From assembly GCA_037178675.1 (NCBI GenBank), contig JAYMGJ010000216.1, positions 124,001-188,000 of the forward strand: a DNA stretch of 64,000 nucleotides. Reading direction: 5' to 3'. How positions within the stretch are numbered: the first letter of the stretch is position 1; each line of letters opens with the position of its first letter. The notes below the pieces were generated by a model. The model worked only from the letters and a program-made list of their open reading frames with translations, made no database searches and was not told the origin of the DNA. Of the stretch, positions 1 through 10,515 are shown piece by piece. Both the position numbers and the translations under genes were made by a program. The stretch comes from Scleroderma bovista. Its lineage: Eukaryota; Basidiomycota; Agaricomycetes; Boletales; Sclerodermataceae.

Positions 1-3000
1 CTCCGGTGCAGCGATGAATGTCGTCTCTACTGGCGACGACCTCTCGAACTACCTCACCCAAGCGACTGCTGTTTCACGCGACCATCCCGTCGTGATCTCC
101 AAATACATCGAGCAGGCGAAAGAGATTGAGATGGATGCGGTGGCCAAGGATGGTCAGATGGTCATGCAGTTCATCTCGGAGCATGTCGAAAATGCTGGAG
201 TACACTCTGGAGACGCTACGTTGATCCATCCTCCCCAAGACCTCGACCCGACCACCGTCCGGCAGATCGAGGAAGCCACTGCGAGGATCGCAAACGCACT
301 GAATGTCACCGGTCCTTTCAATATACAGTTCATTGCCAAGAACAATGAAATCAAAGTCATTGAATGCAATCTGCGAGCGGCACGATCGTTCCCGTTCGTA
401 TCGAAGGTTACCGGTATCGATGCTATCGAAATGGCAACGAAAGTGATGCTTGGGATTCCTGTGGACTCCTTCCCAGACCCTGGTCTTCCGTCCGATTATG
501 TCGGTGTCAAGGTCCCGCAGTTCAGCTTCAGCCGGCTGTCCGGCGCAGATCCTGTGCTTGGGGTGGAAATGGCATCGACTGGCGAAGTGGCTTGCTTTGG
601 ACGCGACAAGTATGAAGCTTACCTGAAGGCATTGATCTCAACCGGAATCGTCCTCCCGAAGAAGAATATACTGTTTTCGGTTGGCAGTTATAGGGAAAAG
701 CTGGAAATCCTTCCATCCGTGCAAAAACTCCATGCAGCTGGGTATACCATCTTTGCAACTGCAGGAACTGCAGACTTTTTGACAGAGCATAACGTGCCTT
801 GCAAGGTAACGTGTCTTCTTGACCATCCCCTTTACAGTTGAACGTTACCTTGTGGTGCAGTATTTAGAGACGCTCCCAGAAGGCAGCGCTGACATCGAGA
901 AGTCAGAGTATTCGCTCACTCAGCATCTAGCAAACAACTTGATCGACATGTATATCAACCTGCCTTCGAGAAACCATTATCGCCGCCCGGCCAGCTATGC
1001 TAGTAAAGGGTATCGCACGAGAAGGATGGCAGTTGATTTTGCCATTCCGCTGATTACGAACGTCAAATGCGCCAAAATCTTCGCCGAAGCACTGGTTCGC
1101 AAGCTACCCCTTGACATCTCCAACGTCGACTGTAAAAGTTCATACCCAACGCATACATTCCCGGGCCTCGTCAATGTATCCGCATTCGTGCCCAAGCTTA
1201 CTGCTGATAGCGGCGAGGACAACTTTGGCTATGCGACACAGGCATCGATTAGTGGCGGGTTCACGACGTCGCTTATTCTCCCCAACGGCCTCGACGAAGC
1301 GATCACGAACGATGCCTCTTTGAAGCTGGTGCAAGGTGTAGCGGAGGATCATGCCTATTGCAACTATGCCCTCAGCGTCGCAACGACTGACTCACACACC
1401 TTACCGCTGACGGACGAGGGCAAGGGAGAGGTCAAGGCTCTCTTCATATCCTTCCACGATGGAACGACTCCGCCTCAAATATCTGCGGTTGCAGCACACT
1501 TTGCTGCGTGGGTCAACGAAAAGATGATCATCACTGATGCGAGAGGTTCCAACCTCGCGTCCTTGCTTCTGCTTGCCAGCCTCCATAATCGCAGTATTCA
1601 TATCACTGACGTCAGGAGAAAAGAAGATCTTCTTTTGATTTCCCTAAGCAAGGCGAGGAACCTGAAGGTTACCTGTGACGTGTCTGTGTATACGTTGTTC
1701 TTCACTCAAGAACAGTATCCCGAGTCGACGACACTACCGCCAGTTGAAGAGCAGGACTTCTTCTGGAGCAAGATGGATGTCATCGATGCTTTTTCCGTGG
1801 GCACACTTCCTTATCACCTTGCAGCGGAACTCGAAAAAACACCCTCTGCGTGGTCCGGTGTTTCAGAAGCCCTTCCCTTACTTCTTTCGGCAGTTACTAG
1901 TCATCGTCTTACCCTTGAGGACATCAAAGTTCGCCTCCACGACAACCCCGTACGAATCTTTGGGCTGCCGGAACAAACTAATACGCATGTGGAAGTCGTC
2001 ATCGGACGTCGATACCAATACGCCGCTCGGGAAGGTCACTGGTCTCCTCTGCACAAGCAATTCGTGACTGGTTCGCTCCATCGGGTTGTCATGCAAGGCA
2101 AAACCGTTTACTTGGACGGCGCATTGTCTGCGTTACCAAACGGCAAGGACGTTTCTGCCACGATTGTCCCCCATTCTTTAGTCGAAACTCGTGCGGTGGC
2201 CGCCCCCGCTGGGAAACCAGAACTTGTTCACCCACCTGCAAAGACGATTGACAATTACCCTCTGCCAAGCCATTCTGCGGTGGTTTCCACGACGAGTGTG
2301 GGGATAAGCACAAACATTCCACACCATGCTATTCTTTCCCATGGTCCTCACCCAGCGTTTCATCGTCGGCACATACTCTCCGTCAAACAGTTTAGCCAAA
2401 AGGACCTGTATGACCTCTTCTCGTTGGCACATGAGATGCGGCTGCAGGTAGAGCGCAGTGGGACGTTGGACGTTCTCAAGGGGAAGGTGCTATGTACTCT
2501 GTTCTATGAGCCTTCTACACGAACGAGCGCTTCGTTCGATGCCGCCATGAAGCGCTGTGGTGGTGACGTCATTCAAATCAGTGCTGATTCTTCTTCGGTT
2601 CAGAAAGGAGAGACGCTCGCCGATACAGTGCGCACGGTTGCTTCCTACGCTGATGCAATCGTTGTGAGGCACCCTGATGTTGGGAGTGCTCAGCTGGCTG
2701 CGAAATTCTCCCCGGTCCCCGTGCTCAACGCTGGTGATGGGATAGGAGAACACCCGTCACAGGTTGGTTTGTTATCTTTCGTCAAAGATATTTTTCTGAA
2801 CGTCATTCCCAAAGGCATTGCTGGATGTCTACACAATACGATCAGAGCTTGGAACAGTCAACGGCCGCACGATTACAATTCTGGGTGATTTGAAGAATGG
2901 GCGTACCGTTCATAGCTTAGTGACACTTCTATGCCACTATTCCGTGCGCCTCAACTTTGTCTCCCCACCGTCGCTGGCAATGCCTGCAAGCGTGGTCGCA

Positions 3001-3441
3001 GTTGCCCGAAAGGCTGGGATTCCATTGCAGCAGTTGGAGTCCTTGGAAGAGGTCCTGCCGGATACCGACGTTCTTTATGTTACTCGCGTCCAGAAAGAAC
3101 GGTTCCAAAACGAGGCAGACTGGCAGCGAGTGAAGGATTCATACCGGGTGGACCACGCGCTGCTTTCCCGCGCGAAAGAGGACATGATAGTCATGCACCC
3201 TCTACCCAGAGTCAACGGCAAGTCTTATTTCCCGAGTTACGGACGTTTGATTGTTCATTTGTTATTTATTCTTCCAGAAATCGATCCCGAAGTGGACTTC
3301 GATTCTCGTCGGGCGGTCTATTTCCGTCAGATGCGTTATGGACTCTTTGTATGTGGTATCCTTACTCTGCCCCATGCTCTTACATATTTTTTTCTTCAGA
3401 TCCGGATGGCGCTATTATACAGTGTGTTGGGATCATTCTAG
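1..3441 (+). CDS. URA2: URA2/CAD-type pyrimidine multienzyme, 3' part (5' end outside window)
   Basis: Multifunctional enzyme of de novo pyrimidine synthesis: carbamoyl phosphate synthase followed by aspartate transcarbamoylase. Exons: <1-805, 861-2762, 2815-3217, 3278-3348, 3400-3441; about 1,073 residues are visible. In order, these are the end of the large-subunit ATP-grasp domain ([19 protein letters not shown]), an MGS-like allosteric domain (ILFSVGSY, then [10 protein letters not shown]), a dihydroorotase-like domain, a linker, and ATCase. ATCase shows the carbamoyl-phosphate motif STRTSAS and HPLPRVNEID near the end. The DHO-like domain has no HxH metal motif, as known for fungal URA2, so it should be inactive. 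The third intron (3218-3277) is GC-AG; it is needed to join PRVN to EIDPEVDF. The reading frame is intact and the protein ends [11 protein letters not shown]. Confidence 0.95.
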
Positions 3442-4756
3442 AAGTTTTGGATTTAAATGGGGAGAGTGATCCAAGGGAGTTCGGAACCATTTGAAGGAAT
3501 TCTGTGATTGATTGATTCTATACCACTGCATAGATAGCGACTGCCTATGTCCATGTTATCGCCGTTCTACATGCGAAATGCCACTGCATCCCTGTCGGCG
3601 AGTCGGGCCAGAGACTACGCTGATCGACCGCATGATATCATGACTCTACGAACTGTGGAGACTTGTCGCAGATTGGCATTGGCACCTGTCGGTCGATTAA
3701 AATGCTTCCGTCCCCCGGTTTTGATACACATTATCTGCTTCCTCAGTGCCTAAACCCGATAGATAGGTGTGGGCACTTGTACACTAACCCGGCAGAAAAG
3801 AGCGCTGGTTGCGTTATGTGGCCAAGTCTACGACTCCCTATGGCCGAGTCCCACCCGACTCCAAGTTCCGAACCTCGTAATAATGCACACAAGATTTGGG
3901 TACTGTCAACGAGCGAACGTCACGTCGCCCTGGCGATAGTACTTGTCATAAGGGAGTGGCTTCTCATGCCAATCAGGGGTTGGGACCTGCTCAGTGCTCA
4001 GGCCTCGCCAGTTGAGAACTGTGATGCGTGCGCTTCATCAGTTCTGAATCTGGACAATACCCATGAAGTACTGAGCGATGGATAAGCATTACGCCGTCCT
4101 CGGAAGCCGGGGATTGCAAGTGAAAAAAGTTGGCAACTTTTTTCACTTGCAACTATCAGGAGGCGTCAGGTCAGTGACAGCTCCCTAACCTGACAGAACA
4201 AATGAACAGCCCCGTCGGACAGTTGAATATGTAGGAGCTCCCGTCATTTATTATGCATCGCGTTGCCGACCAGACAAGATACGGTGAAATGGCTATTTCT
4301 CGGTGTTTCGACTTGTTTTCTCCGGGAATCCGGTACTTGCGGTTTACGACCATTACTTAAAATAGGTGAGCTTCTAAGGATTGATCCTGATGAGTTACTA
4401 CATGGACGTGCGACTTGTGTACTTCAAAGGACGAGCTCTTCAGCTGTGCCTGGTTGTACGTGAGAGATACGGAGTGGCGTCGAAAACCAGGCTAACAAAA
4501 GAGGTGTGCCTTGTGTACGTTGTGCTCTTTGCGGAGAGTCAGTGTGGAACCGAATAACTCACTCTTGTCTGGACCTCTCCTGCCAAGTTTCCAGAATAGC
4601 CGGAATCAAATGGTCATGCATTTGAGACGGAATTGAACCCAATCCCGGGGGCTTCGAAGCTTATATATATATTCTATTATCTCCCCCGCGCATGCTTCCG
4701 TCCCACTAAACCTGTGGCCTCCAAAGTCGCCGCCCGACAGCACCCTAGGAGCATTA
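3442..4756. other. intergenic region
   Basis: About 1.3 kb between URA2 and the SLATT gene. Several short ORFs (for example 3663-4085) lack family resemblance or splice logic. The one clear structure is the perfect palindrome at 4114-4152. A short TA run lies near 4662. Confidence 0.6.
4114..4152. repeat. perfect 39-bp hairpin palindrome
   Basis: Two exact 19-bp inverted arms (left arm TTGCAAGTGAAAAAAGTTG) are separated by one G. The flanking bases do not pair. It lies 670 bp downstream of URA2 and 600 bp upstream of the SLATT gene. It could be a miniature repeat remnant, a structured 3' element or a protein-binding site. Confidence 0.85.
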
Positions 4757-5858
4757 ATGGACCGCAGTGGTACGTCTCAGGTCCCTCCTCCCCCTCCGCC
4801 ACGGCCAGCCCCTCCGCCAGTGAGTCCCACTGGTAGACCTGGGGAACCGCAGCGTCCCCCAACCAGCGGAGGCCCATCCGCGCTTGAGTCTGCTATACCT
4901 GGTGTGACCGAGTCGCGGTCACCAGAGCGTGCGCAGGTATCTAGAACGGAACGACCGCAAAGCGGACATGGCGGTGAAGGGTCAGACAAGAATCCCATTG
5001 AATCCACAGAGGGTCACTCTGCCACTGCTCAAGCCAATCCCTTCGACACTAGTGGGGACTCATCGACTCCTCTTGCTCACCGCGCTCCCCGCAGCAGAGA
5101 AGGACTTGCGCGCGTCTCTCGAAAGGGTACTACTATGTCTTTGCATCCCGGAGCGAACACTTCCGAAATCGACTGGATTGTTCCAGTGAATGAGAAACCG
5201 GTAGGTCCCTAGGTCTCGCTTGCTGACAAGGAGTTGCTCAGTCATGCGACCTAGAATCGGAAATCGTGTTCAGAAAGGCTCGCTCCAACTATGGAGGCCG
5301 CCAAACGAGAGAAAGATAAATACCAGCGAAGTGGTACTGTCCGAACAAAATCGGAATCCGCAGAAGTCGACTGATGATGTTTTTATAGCTGCAATAATGG
5401 GGTACTCTGTCAATATCGCCATTGGTCTCCAGGTGTTACTGGGCGCTTTGACCACGGGAATTGCTGCTGCAGCTCAGTCTGGTAGACAGGTGCGCGCTTC
5501 ATATCAATTCCACGTGAGATAAGTCGTTCCTTACACGCGATGTGCACATGTAGGCACAGGTATCGACTTCGATACTGGGTTAGTACTATGGTTCTCGGCA
5601 TTGTCGGTGCGAGCTAATACCTTCTCATCTATTGAAGGGGGCATGTCGACCTTGGTCGCGTCCTACCTCGCTCGGACACGAGGCACGGGTGAGCCTGAGC
5701 TATCGATAAAACGTGCCAGTGACCTCGACCAGTTTCTGCGAGAATGCAGTGCGTTCGATATGGATCGCGGACACGAGTACAATACGAAGGACCTGGACCA
5801 ACAGATAGATGGCTTTCGTCGGAGATTCGAAGAACTTATCGGGAATACAAACGCGTAA
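4757..5858 (+). CDS. SLATT-domain membrane protein (fungal type)
   Basis: Predicted 287-residue protein from five exons: 4757-5200, 5255-5333, 5389-5489, 5560-5578 (19 nt) and 5638-5858. All junctions are GT-AG and keep phase. The N-terminal 150 residues are low-complexity and proline-rich (a PPPPPPRPAPPP stretch near residue 9), so probably cytosolic and disordered. The C-terminal half matches the fungal SLATT domain as I recall it: SERLAPTMEAAKREKDKY, a first hydrophobic segment (NIAIGLQVLLGALTTGIAAA), the turn SGRQVSTSI, a second hydrophobic segment (LGGMSTLVASYLAR), then RTRGTGEPELS and a polar amphipathic tail. SLATT domains are two-TM modules proposed as membrane effectors in prokaryotic conflict systems; the role in fungi is unknown. 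The start is the first ATG of the open frame. Confidence 0.85.
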
Positions 5859-6315
5859 GTGTCTAGCTAAGTGGTGACATGAAATGGTAATGACTGGGTG
5901 CTACTAGGGAGAAGAGGGGATCTCCCGCTTAAGTGCGGTCCTACAGCTTTATACCATTCAATTCCTATATGCCAGTATCATGAACCCTTCCATTCGTTAC
6001 TTTTGCACAAACCTTGCACGGATTTGCCATTCATCATGTACTCTAGCACGACGTTGTTCACTTCTTTACACCATTGCTACCCTTCTTTTCAAACTGCTAA
6101 TCACACATAGTGTAGACAGAAGCTTCCAGTGGTGTAATCAAACCGTTACTTAACATCACGTGCTTGCTGATGGGCCTGGTTTTGCGAAGTGCTTATAAAA
6201 GTTATGCGTCGCCACAAAAGATGGCGTCCGTGGAGCGCCTCCCATTACTTCCTGCACTCAGCCTCAATATAACATTCAGACAAGCTGGGCCACCGTGGTC
6301 TCACACTAAGCAGCC
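5859..6315 (+). promoter_or_regulatory. intergenic/promoter of the NC2-alpha gene, TATA-like site at 6194-6201
   Basis: No coding signal was seen. A TATAAAAG sequence at 6194-6201 lies about 115 bp upstream of the ATG at 6316, a plausible core promoter. The region also includes the SLATT gene 3' UTR. Confidence 0.45.
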
Positions 6316-7327
6316 ATGAAGACGAAAAACAAGCAGACAAAGTTTCCTGTGGTGAGAATCTCTGTCGACCAACTTATCTTGACGAGCTCCCTTTAAACAA
6401 AAGATGACCGATACGCATTCATGTACACCATGATGCGCTTACACCCCACCGTGTCCCAATGTGCAACGAACCAAAACACATACGAATATTGTAGGCTAGG
6501 ATAAAGAAGATAATGCAAAAGGACGAAGAGGTAGGCAAAGTCGCGCAGGCAACGCCTATCGTGATATGTACGTCTACTCTTTGTTTGCATGGATCCTGTA
6601 TACCCGGGTTCTAAACGGACCCTCCTCCGGCTGATATCCCCCTTTCTGGCGTTATTTCGTTCCCTGATGTCATTCTCGGGTACTTCAATTACCCCCCAAC
6701 GCACTTTATGACCGGACACCCCCCGGATGACAAACGGGACCGGGACCGCACGTTCGCACATGGGCTGGCTGTGTAGCAAAAGCCCTGGAACTTTTTTTGG
6801 CGATGATTGTGGAGGAGTCAAGCAAGGTGACCCTTCAGCGTGGTGCGAAAAAGGTTGAAGCGTATCACTTGTAAGTCTCTTTACCCTATGCTTCACTAAC
6901 TAACGCGCGGACGCTGTGTATTATCCTGGCTGCCGACAGAAAGCACGCGGTGGAGACGACCGAAATGTTTGATTTCCTGAAGGAGATCGTCGAGACCGTC
7001 CCTGATCCGTCGGCAGGGGGCACGATCGATCTCGAAGCAGAAGCAGCGGGTGGAGAAGGGGCAAAGAAGAAAAGAGGGGGCAAGGCGAAGAAGAACGGTG
7101 CTGCGCCTGGGACGTCTGGCGAGCCGAAGAGGCGGCGGAAGAGAAAGGGTACGAACGCAGAGGCTCCTGAGGGAGGTGCTGAACAGGGCACGACCGAGGC
7201 CGAAGGGGATGCTGCGATGGACGAAGATGAGGATAGGGAAGGTGGGGAGTCTCTGAGCAATCGTTATCGAAGTGGTCATGATGGTGATTGCCAGGATGAT
7301 GACGATACACCGTATGTTCCACGATGA
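6316..7327 (+). CDS. BUR6: NC2-alpha / DRAP1-type transcription co-repressor
   Basis: Histone-fold subunit that with NC2-beta (DR1) binds TBP on promoter DNA and represses or modulates RNA polymerase II initiation. Exons: 6316-6351, 6495-6567, 6777-6870, 6940-7327; 196 residues. The spliced sequence reads TKFPVARIKKIMQKDEEVGKV, then ATPIVISKALELFL, then RGAKKVEAYHLKHAVE and FDFLKEIVE, which is the full histone fold of the family at residues 9-85. The tail is lysine-rich, then acidic, with a nuclear-localisation-like KKKRGGKAKK stretch. Introns 1 and 2 (143 and 209 nt) are long for this window. The final exon may hold one more small intron near 7240-7295, which would shorten the tail. BUR6 is the yeast name. 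Confidence 0.9.
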
Positions 7328-7477
7328 ATGACATACAGCAACCCCCCCTTCCCCGGCGAACGAGCATGTTTAAGATATCAGGGGATGTCTATACAGAGCC
7401 AGTTGTGGGCTACAGTACAATTTCGTTTGTGAAGACAACAATAATAATCCCGATGTACATATGAATCGGATGTTTGA

Positions 7478-8514
7478 TCAGACGAGTTCTACTTCTCCTC
7501 TTGCAACGAGCTGTTCTACGACCGAGTAAGGGGTGAGGGAGATGTGACCCTTTTGCATGCTTAGGGCTGTCCCACTGTAAATCACGGATTTCAGATTATA
7601 ACGTCTATTGCAGGACCATGGTGCACCGACTCTGGTAATCGCACAGGGGGGCAGTCCTGCCGCGCATGCACGAAGACGGCCCGCGTCTTGTCTGGTTCTG
7701 TGACTGATTAAACACGTAAGCTTGTGGAAAATGCAAAGACGGGGGGCCCTTACTCATTGACGGAACGAACGGTGGTTCGTCGTCTAGGGTCTGTTGGCTC
7801 TCTGGTAGACTCTGAAGAACGGCGTGGTAGAAATGCTGGTCCGTTAATCTTGCGAACCTACGAACGATTCAGTGACGCAAAACAAAAACAACGAAGGTGA
7901 AATACCTTCTTGCATGATCCACCTCGCTTTGTGATAATCGCTGCTGGACCTCGGCGTTAGTCATTATGTACCGTGCATATTTTTCAATCTATCGACGACT
8001 GAATGAGCGTGCTAAGGATATTCGAATGGAAAAGACGTACCTTGAACAATCTCGTTCGAAGATAAGATCGGACAATAAACTTGACCCGCTCGATCTCGGT
8101 CTGTACGAGCATGATCCTGAAATGTTCCTCCTCCGAGGACGACGGATCGGAGCGCAACAACTGCACTGTCTCAGACTGTGGCATCATCCATCCCATGTGT
8201 CGACCTACGACTCGATTCCAACGGTAACACACGCACAAGACGCAGCTCGCGCTTACCTGACTCCGAATGTGGTCCAGCAGCCTCGAGAGGAGGTCGTCCT
8301 CGGTCGGAAGGATGTCTTGTGCGTGCCGCTCGTTCATCCAGTGTCGGATGAGTTGTTGGAGAGGTGTTTCTGGGTCTTGTTCGTCTGAAACGGGCGGTGC
8401 GTCGCGTGGTCTTGGAACGTCGTCGTCGCGGGGCGCGTTGCGGAGGCGGTCTTCAAAAGTGTGTGCGCCTCCACGGGAGAGCCGGGTGAAGAAGTCGGGG
8501 TCGTCTATGTCCAT
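7478..8514 (-). CDS. SLD5: GINS complex subunit SLD5
   Basis: Subunit of the GINS tetramer, part of the CMG replicative helicase. Exons (minus strand, 5' to 3'): 8514-8257, 8175-8041, 7988-7906, 7857-7754, 7703-7631, 7574-7478; 249 residues. Diagnostic segments are TPLQQLIRHWMNERHAQDIL, the EIERVKFIVRSYLRTRLFKI helix, KYARYI, then FYHAVLQSLPESQQTLDD, ITEPDKTRAVFV and the C-terminal DGTALSMQKGHISLTPYSVV with an ending in GEVELV. The last intron uses a GTCGGT donor, chosen because only it yields LPDGTALSM in frame. The gene converges on NC2-alpha with 150 bp between the stops. The start MDIDDPDFF is preferred to an ATG 10 codons further upstream. Confidence 0.93.
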
Positions 8515-8633
8515 GGGAAGAGTGTGGTTGGTGGATTTACACAAAGTGATAATCTGGGTTGCAAACAGCTCTAAGTGACGGAGTACGACTACTGAGTATT
8601 ATACAGACACGAAAGGTTTAGACATGCGTTCGT

Positions 8634-9370
8634 TCATGCAGCATCGTTCTCTACCAACTTTCCACAAATCACATACTTGTGGGAGAAGTGATCGATCCAT
8701 CCTAACGAAACTCATCGAATGGGACAACTCCAAGCGAATAGGACAACGCTCACCTTTCATATTCTCACTTTGTTCGCAAAGAAACAGCGTGAACTTGTGA
8801 AATCGAATGGTGGAAATGCTCGTTACTTACATTTCCTCCTGGTCCAGGTCTTCCAGCTTGTCCAGAGGCTGGTCAATTGGGGTCAACATTTCTGTCTCGG
8901 TGTGAGCAATTGAGCTGCGCAATAAACGGTTCCAAGGATTTCGTACCCAAATCAAACGACTGCTTTGCCATCCCTCTGGATGCATCTCTTCCTGCAAAGT
9001 TTCCATACATCCCGTCTAGATGTTGGTTGAGCACGAAAGATTGGACAAACGAAAATGGTTCAGTCTTCTTACCGGGCCCATAGAAGTTGCGCCCCGCAGT
9101 GACGTCGAAGACGAGACCTTTAATAGCAAGCAGAATCCGACCACCGTCCTTGCCGTCGTACTTTGCGAGCGTCTTTGGGGTGTATGTCTGGTATAGGATT
9201 GCAGGCGGGTGAGACTTGGGCATCCATGAATACCCGTTCTTGAATTCGGTCGGGACGGTCTTGGGCGATAGGTCTGGGATGGGCGGGAAGATGATTCGCT
9301 GGACAGAGTACAGAATGTAGACAAGGAGCGCGGTGTTGACGGGCGTTCCAAAATCGACTGAGAGACCCAT
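8634..9370 (-). CDS. DAP1: DAP1-like membrane-associated progesterone receptor (cytochrome b5-like heme protein)
   Basis: Heme-binding MAPR-family protein; in yeast Dap1 supports the P450 Erg11 in sterol synthesis. Exons (minus): 9370-9073, 9015-8947, 8891-8831, 8767-8754 (14 nt) and 8701-8634; 169 residues. An N-terminal membrane segment (NTALLVYILYSVQRIIFP, residues about 12-29) precedes the cyt-b5-like domain: LLAIKGLVFDVTAGRNFYGP, DGMYGNFAGRDASRGMAKQS, then EMLTPIDQPLDKLEDLDQEE and a final WIDHFSHKYVICGKLVE. The 14-nt exon encodes IENMKG across its junctions and is required for the family's EEIENMKGW sequence. Head-to-tail with SLD5, 119 bp away. ERG25 elsewhere in the window is in the same pathway but not adjacent. 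Confidence 0.93.
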
Positions 9371-9612
9371 GGTTGTGCTTGAAGCAGCCTCGGCAGTAGT
9401 AATTACACATGTATCTCACGAACAGCGGCGGCGTCAAAGGAGCCTGACTTCAGCCAGATCGATCCTCAGAATTGGCAGCCTTTTCTTCCTAAAGGTCCTG
9501 GTATTCACCCATCATCATGTCCACAATGATGCAGGTACCCTCTCTGATGCTCCCGGCACACTCAAGATCTGAGTGTCAGGTTCGTCCGTATCCTTAGGTT
9601 GTGTGAATATGC
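9371..9612. other. upstream region of the DAP1 gene
   Basis: No gene or clear motif recognised. Confidence 0.5.
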
Positions 9613-9982
9613 ACCCGGACGTATCTGTTTGGGGTAAGGCATCTAATATTGGCGGGCGCGCCTTTGCGTCCTGGCAGGGGACCGTGGACAAACCGTGGAC
9701 ATCCGTATGTAGTATTATACTTTTATCAAGAAAATGCTAATGTCGTGATATAGATATCAGGAAGAGGGACTCAAATTCTTCCCCGGCTTCGAGACAGAGT
9801 TCCCACTCCTCAAATCAACCAACCTCCCCGGAGCCGTGAACAGCTGTGAGATTTGCAATACTAGTTCGGACGGGCACAACAGAGCCCAAGGTACTCGAGG
9901 AATTCGTAGTCGCAGCCTCTTACCACACCGGCGTCATCCTGCAGGATTTTCATTCTGAAGGGACTACCGGGCAGGTTAGTTC
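9613..9982 (+). pseudogene. decayed coding fragment, family not recognised
   Basis: Two pieces read as protein across a plausible intron (about 9695-9750): a first piece with MHPDVSVWGKASNIGGRAF, and a second with EGLKFFPGFETEFPLLKSTN followed by LPGAVN. After that the frame breaks; a shifted frame resumes with TEPKVLEEFVVAASYHTGVI and LQDFHSEGTTGQ. The strongly protein-like text in two frames suggests an old gene with an indel near 9850. I do not recognise the family. No start or stop can be assigned. Confidence 0.4.
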
Positions 9983-10515
9983 TCCTTGAGTCTCGTTTGA
10001 AATCTACTTTGGGCAATTCCTTACTGATTCCGACTTTTGTTCCTCCTGCACTGTACGAAAGGTGAGGATGGAAGGGTTGAGAAGGGATTAATAGGCGGCT
10101 TCCGTCGCATTTGGAGGGTGCGAGGAAGTGCTTGGTGGAGGATTGCAAGATTCTCCAGCGGAGCTTGTCGAAGATGATGTGATGAAGAGATTTATTGCTG
10201 TGAACGAGATAAACTATTGCTCGGTGATTGTGCCCTGTGTTCAGCCCGTGATTTTCCCTTGGCTTGTAAAAATATACTGATACCCGCACATTGGATCTCA
10301 CTACTTTTGTCACATAGAGTTAACCTTCCCTGTTACATACCTGGCCAGTTTCTGAAACATAGATTATACTTCTAACTACCGCATTCCATGAGCACAAATT
10401 GGACAACATGTATCTGAAAGTAAAAGCAGCATGGCACCATAGCTATGAATCCCCTCTGTTACATCCCTCTATATGATGTAAGGTTATTTCACACCCAGGA
10501 ACTATTGAAGACTCG
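9983..10515. other. intergenic region
   Basis: No supported gene. A 150-codon minus-strand ORF at 9861-10313 has no family resemblance and overlaps the decayed fragment, so it is treated as chance. Confidence 0.5.

Noticed and set aside
3663..4085. 140-codon ORF downstream of URA2
   Set aside because: No domain or conserved composition and no promoter or splice signals of note.
6393..6896. 167-codon minus-strand ORF
   Set aside because: Lies antisense to introns and exons of the well-supported NC2-alpha gene.
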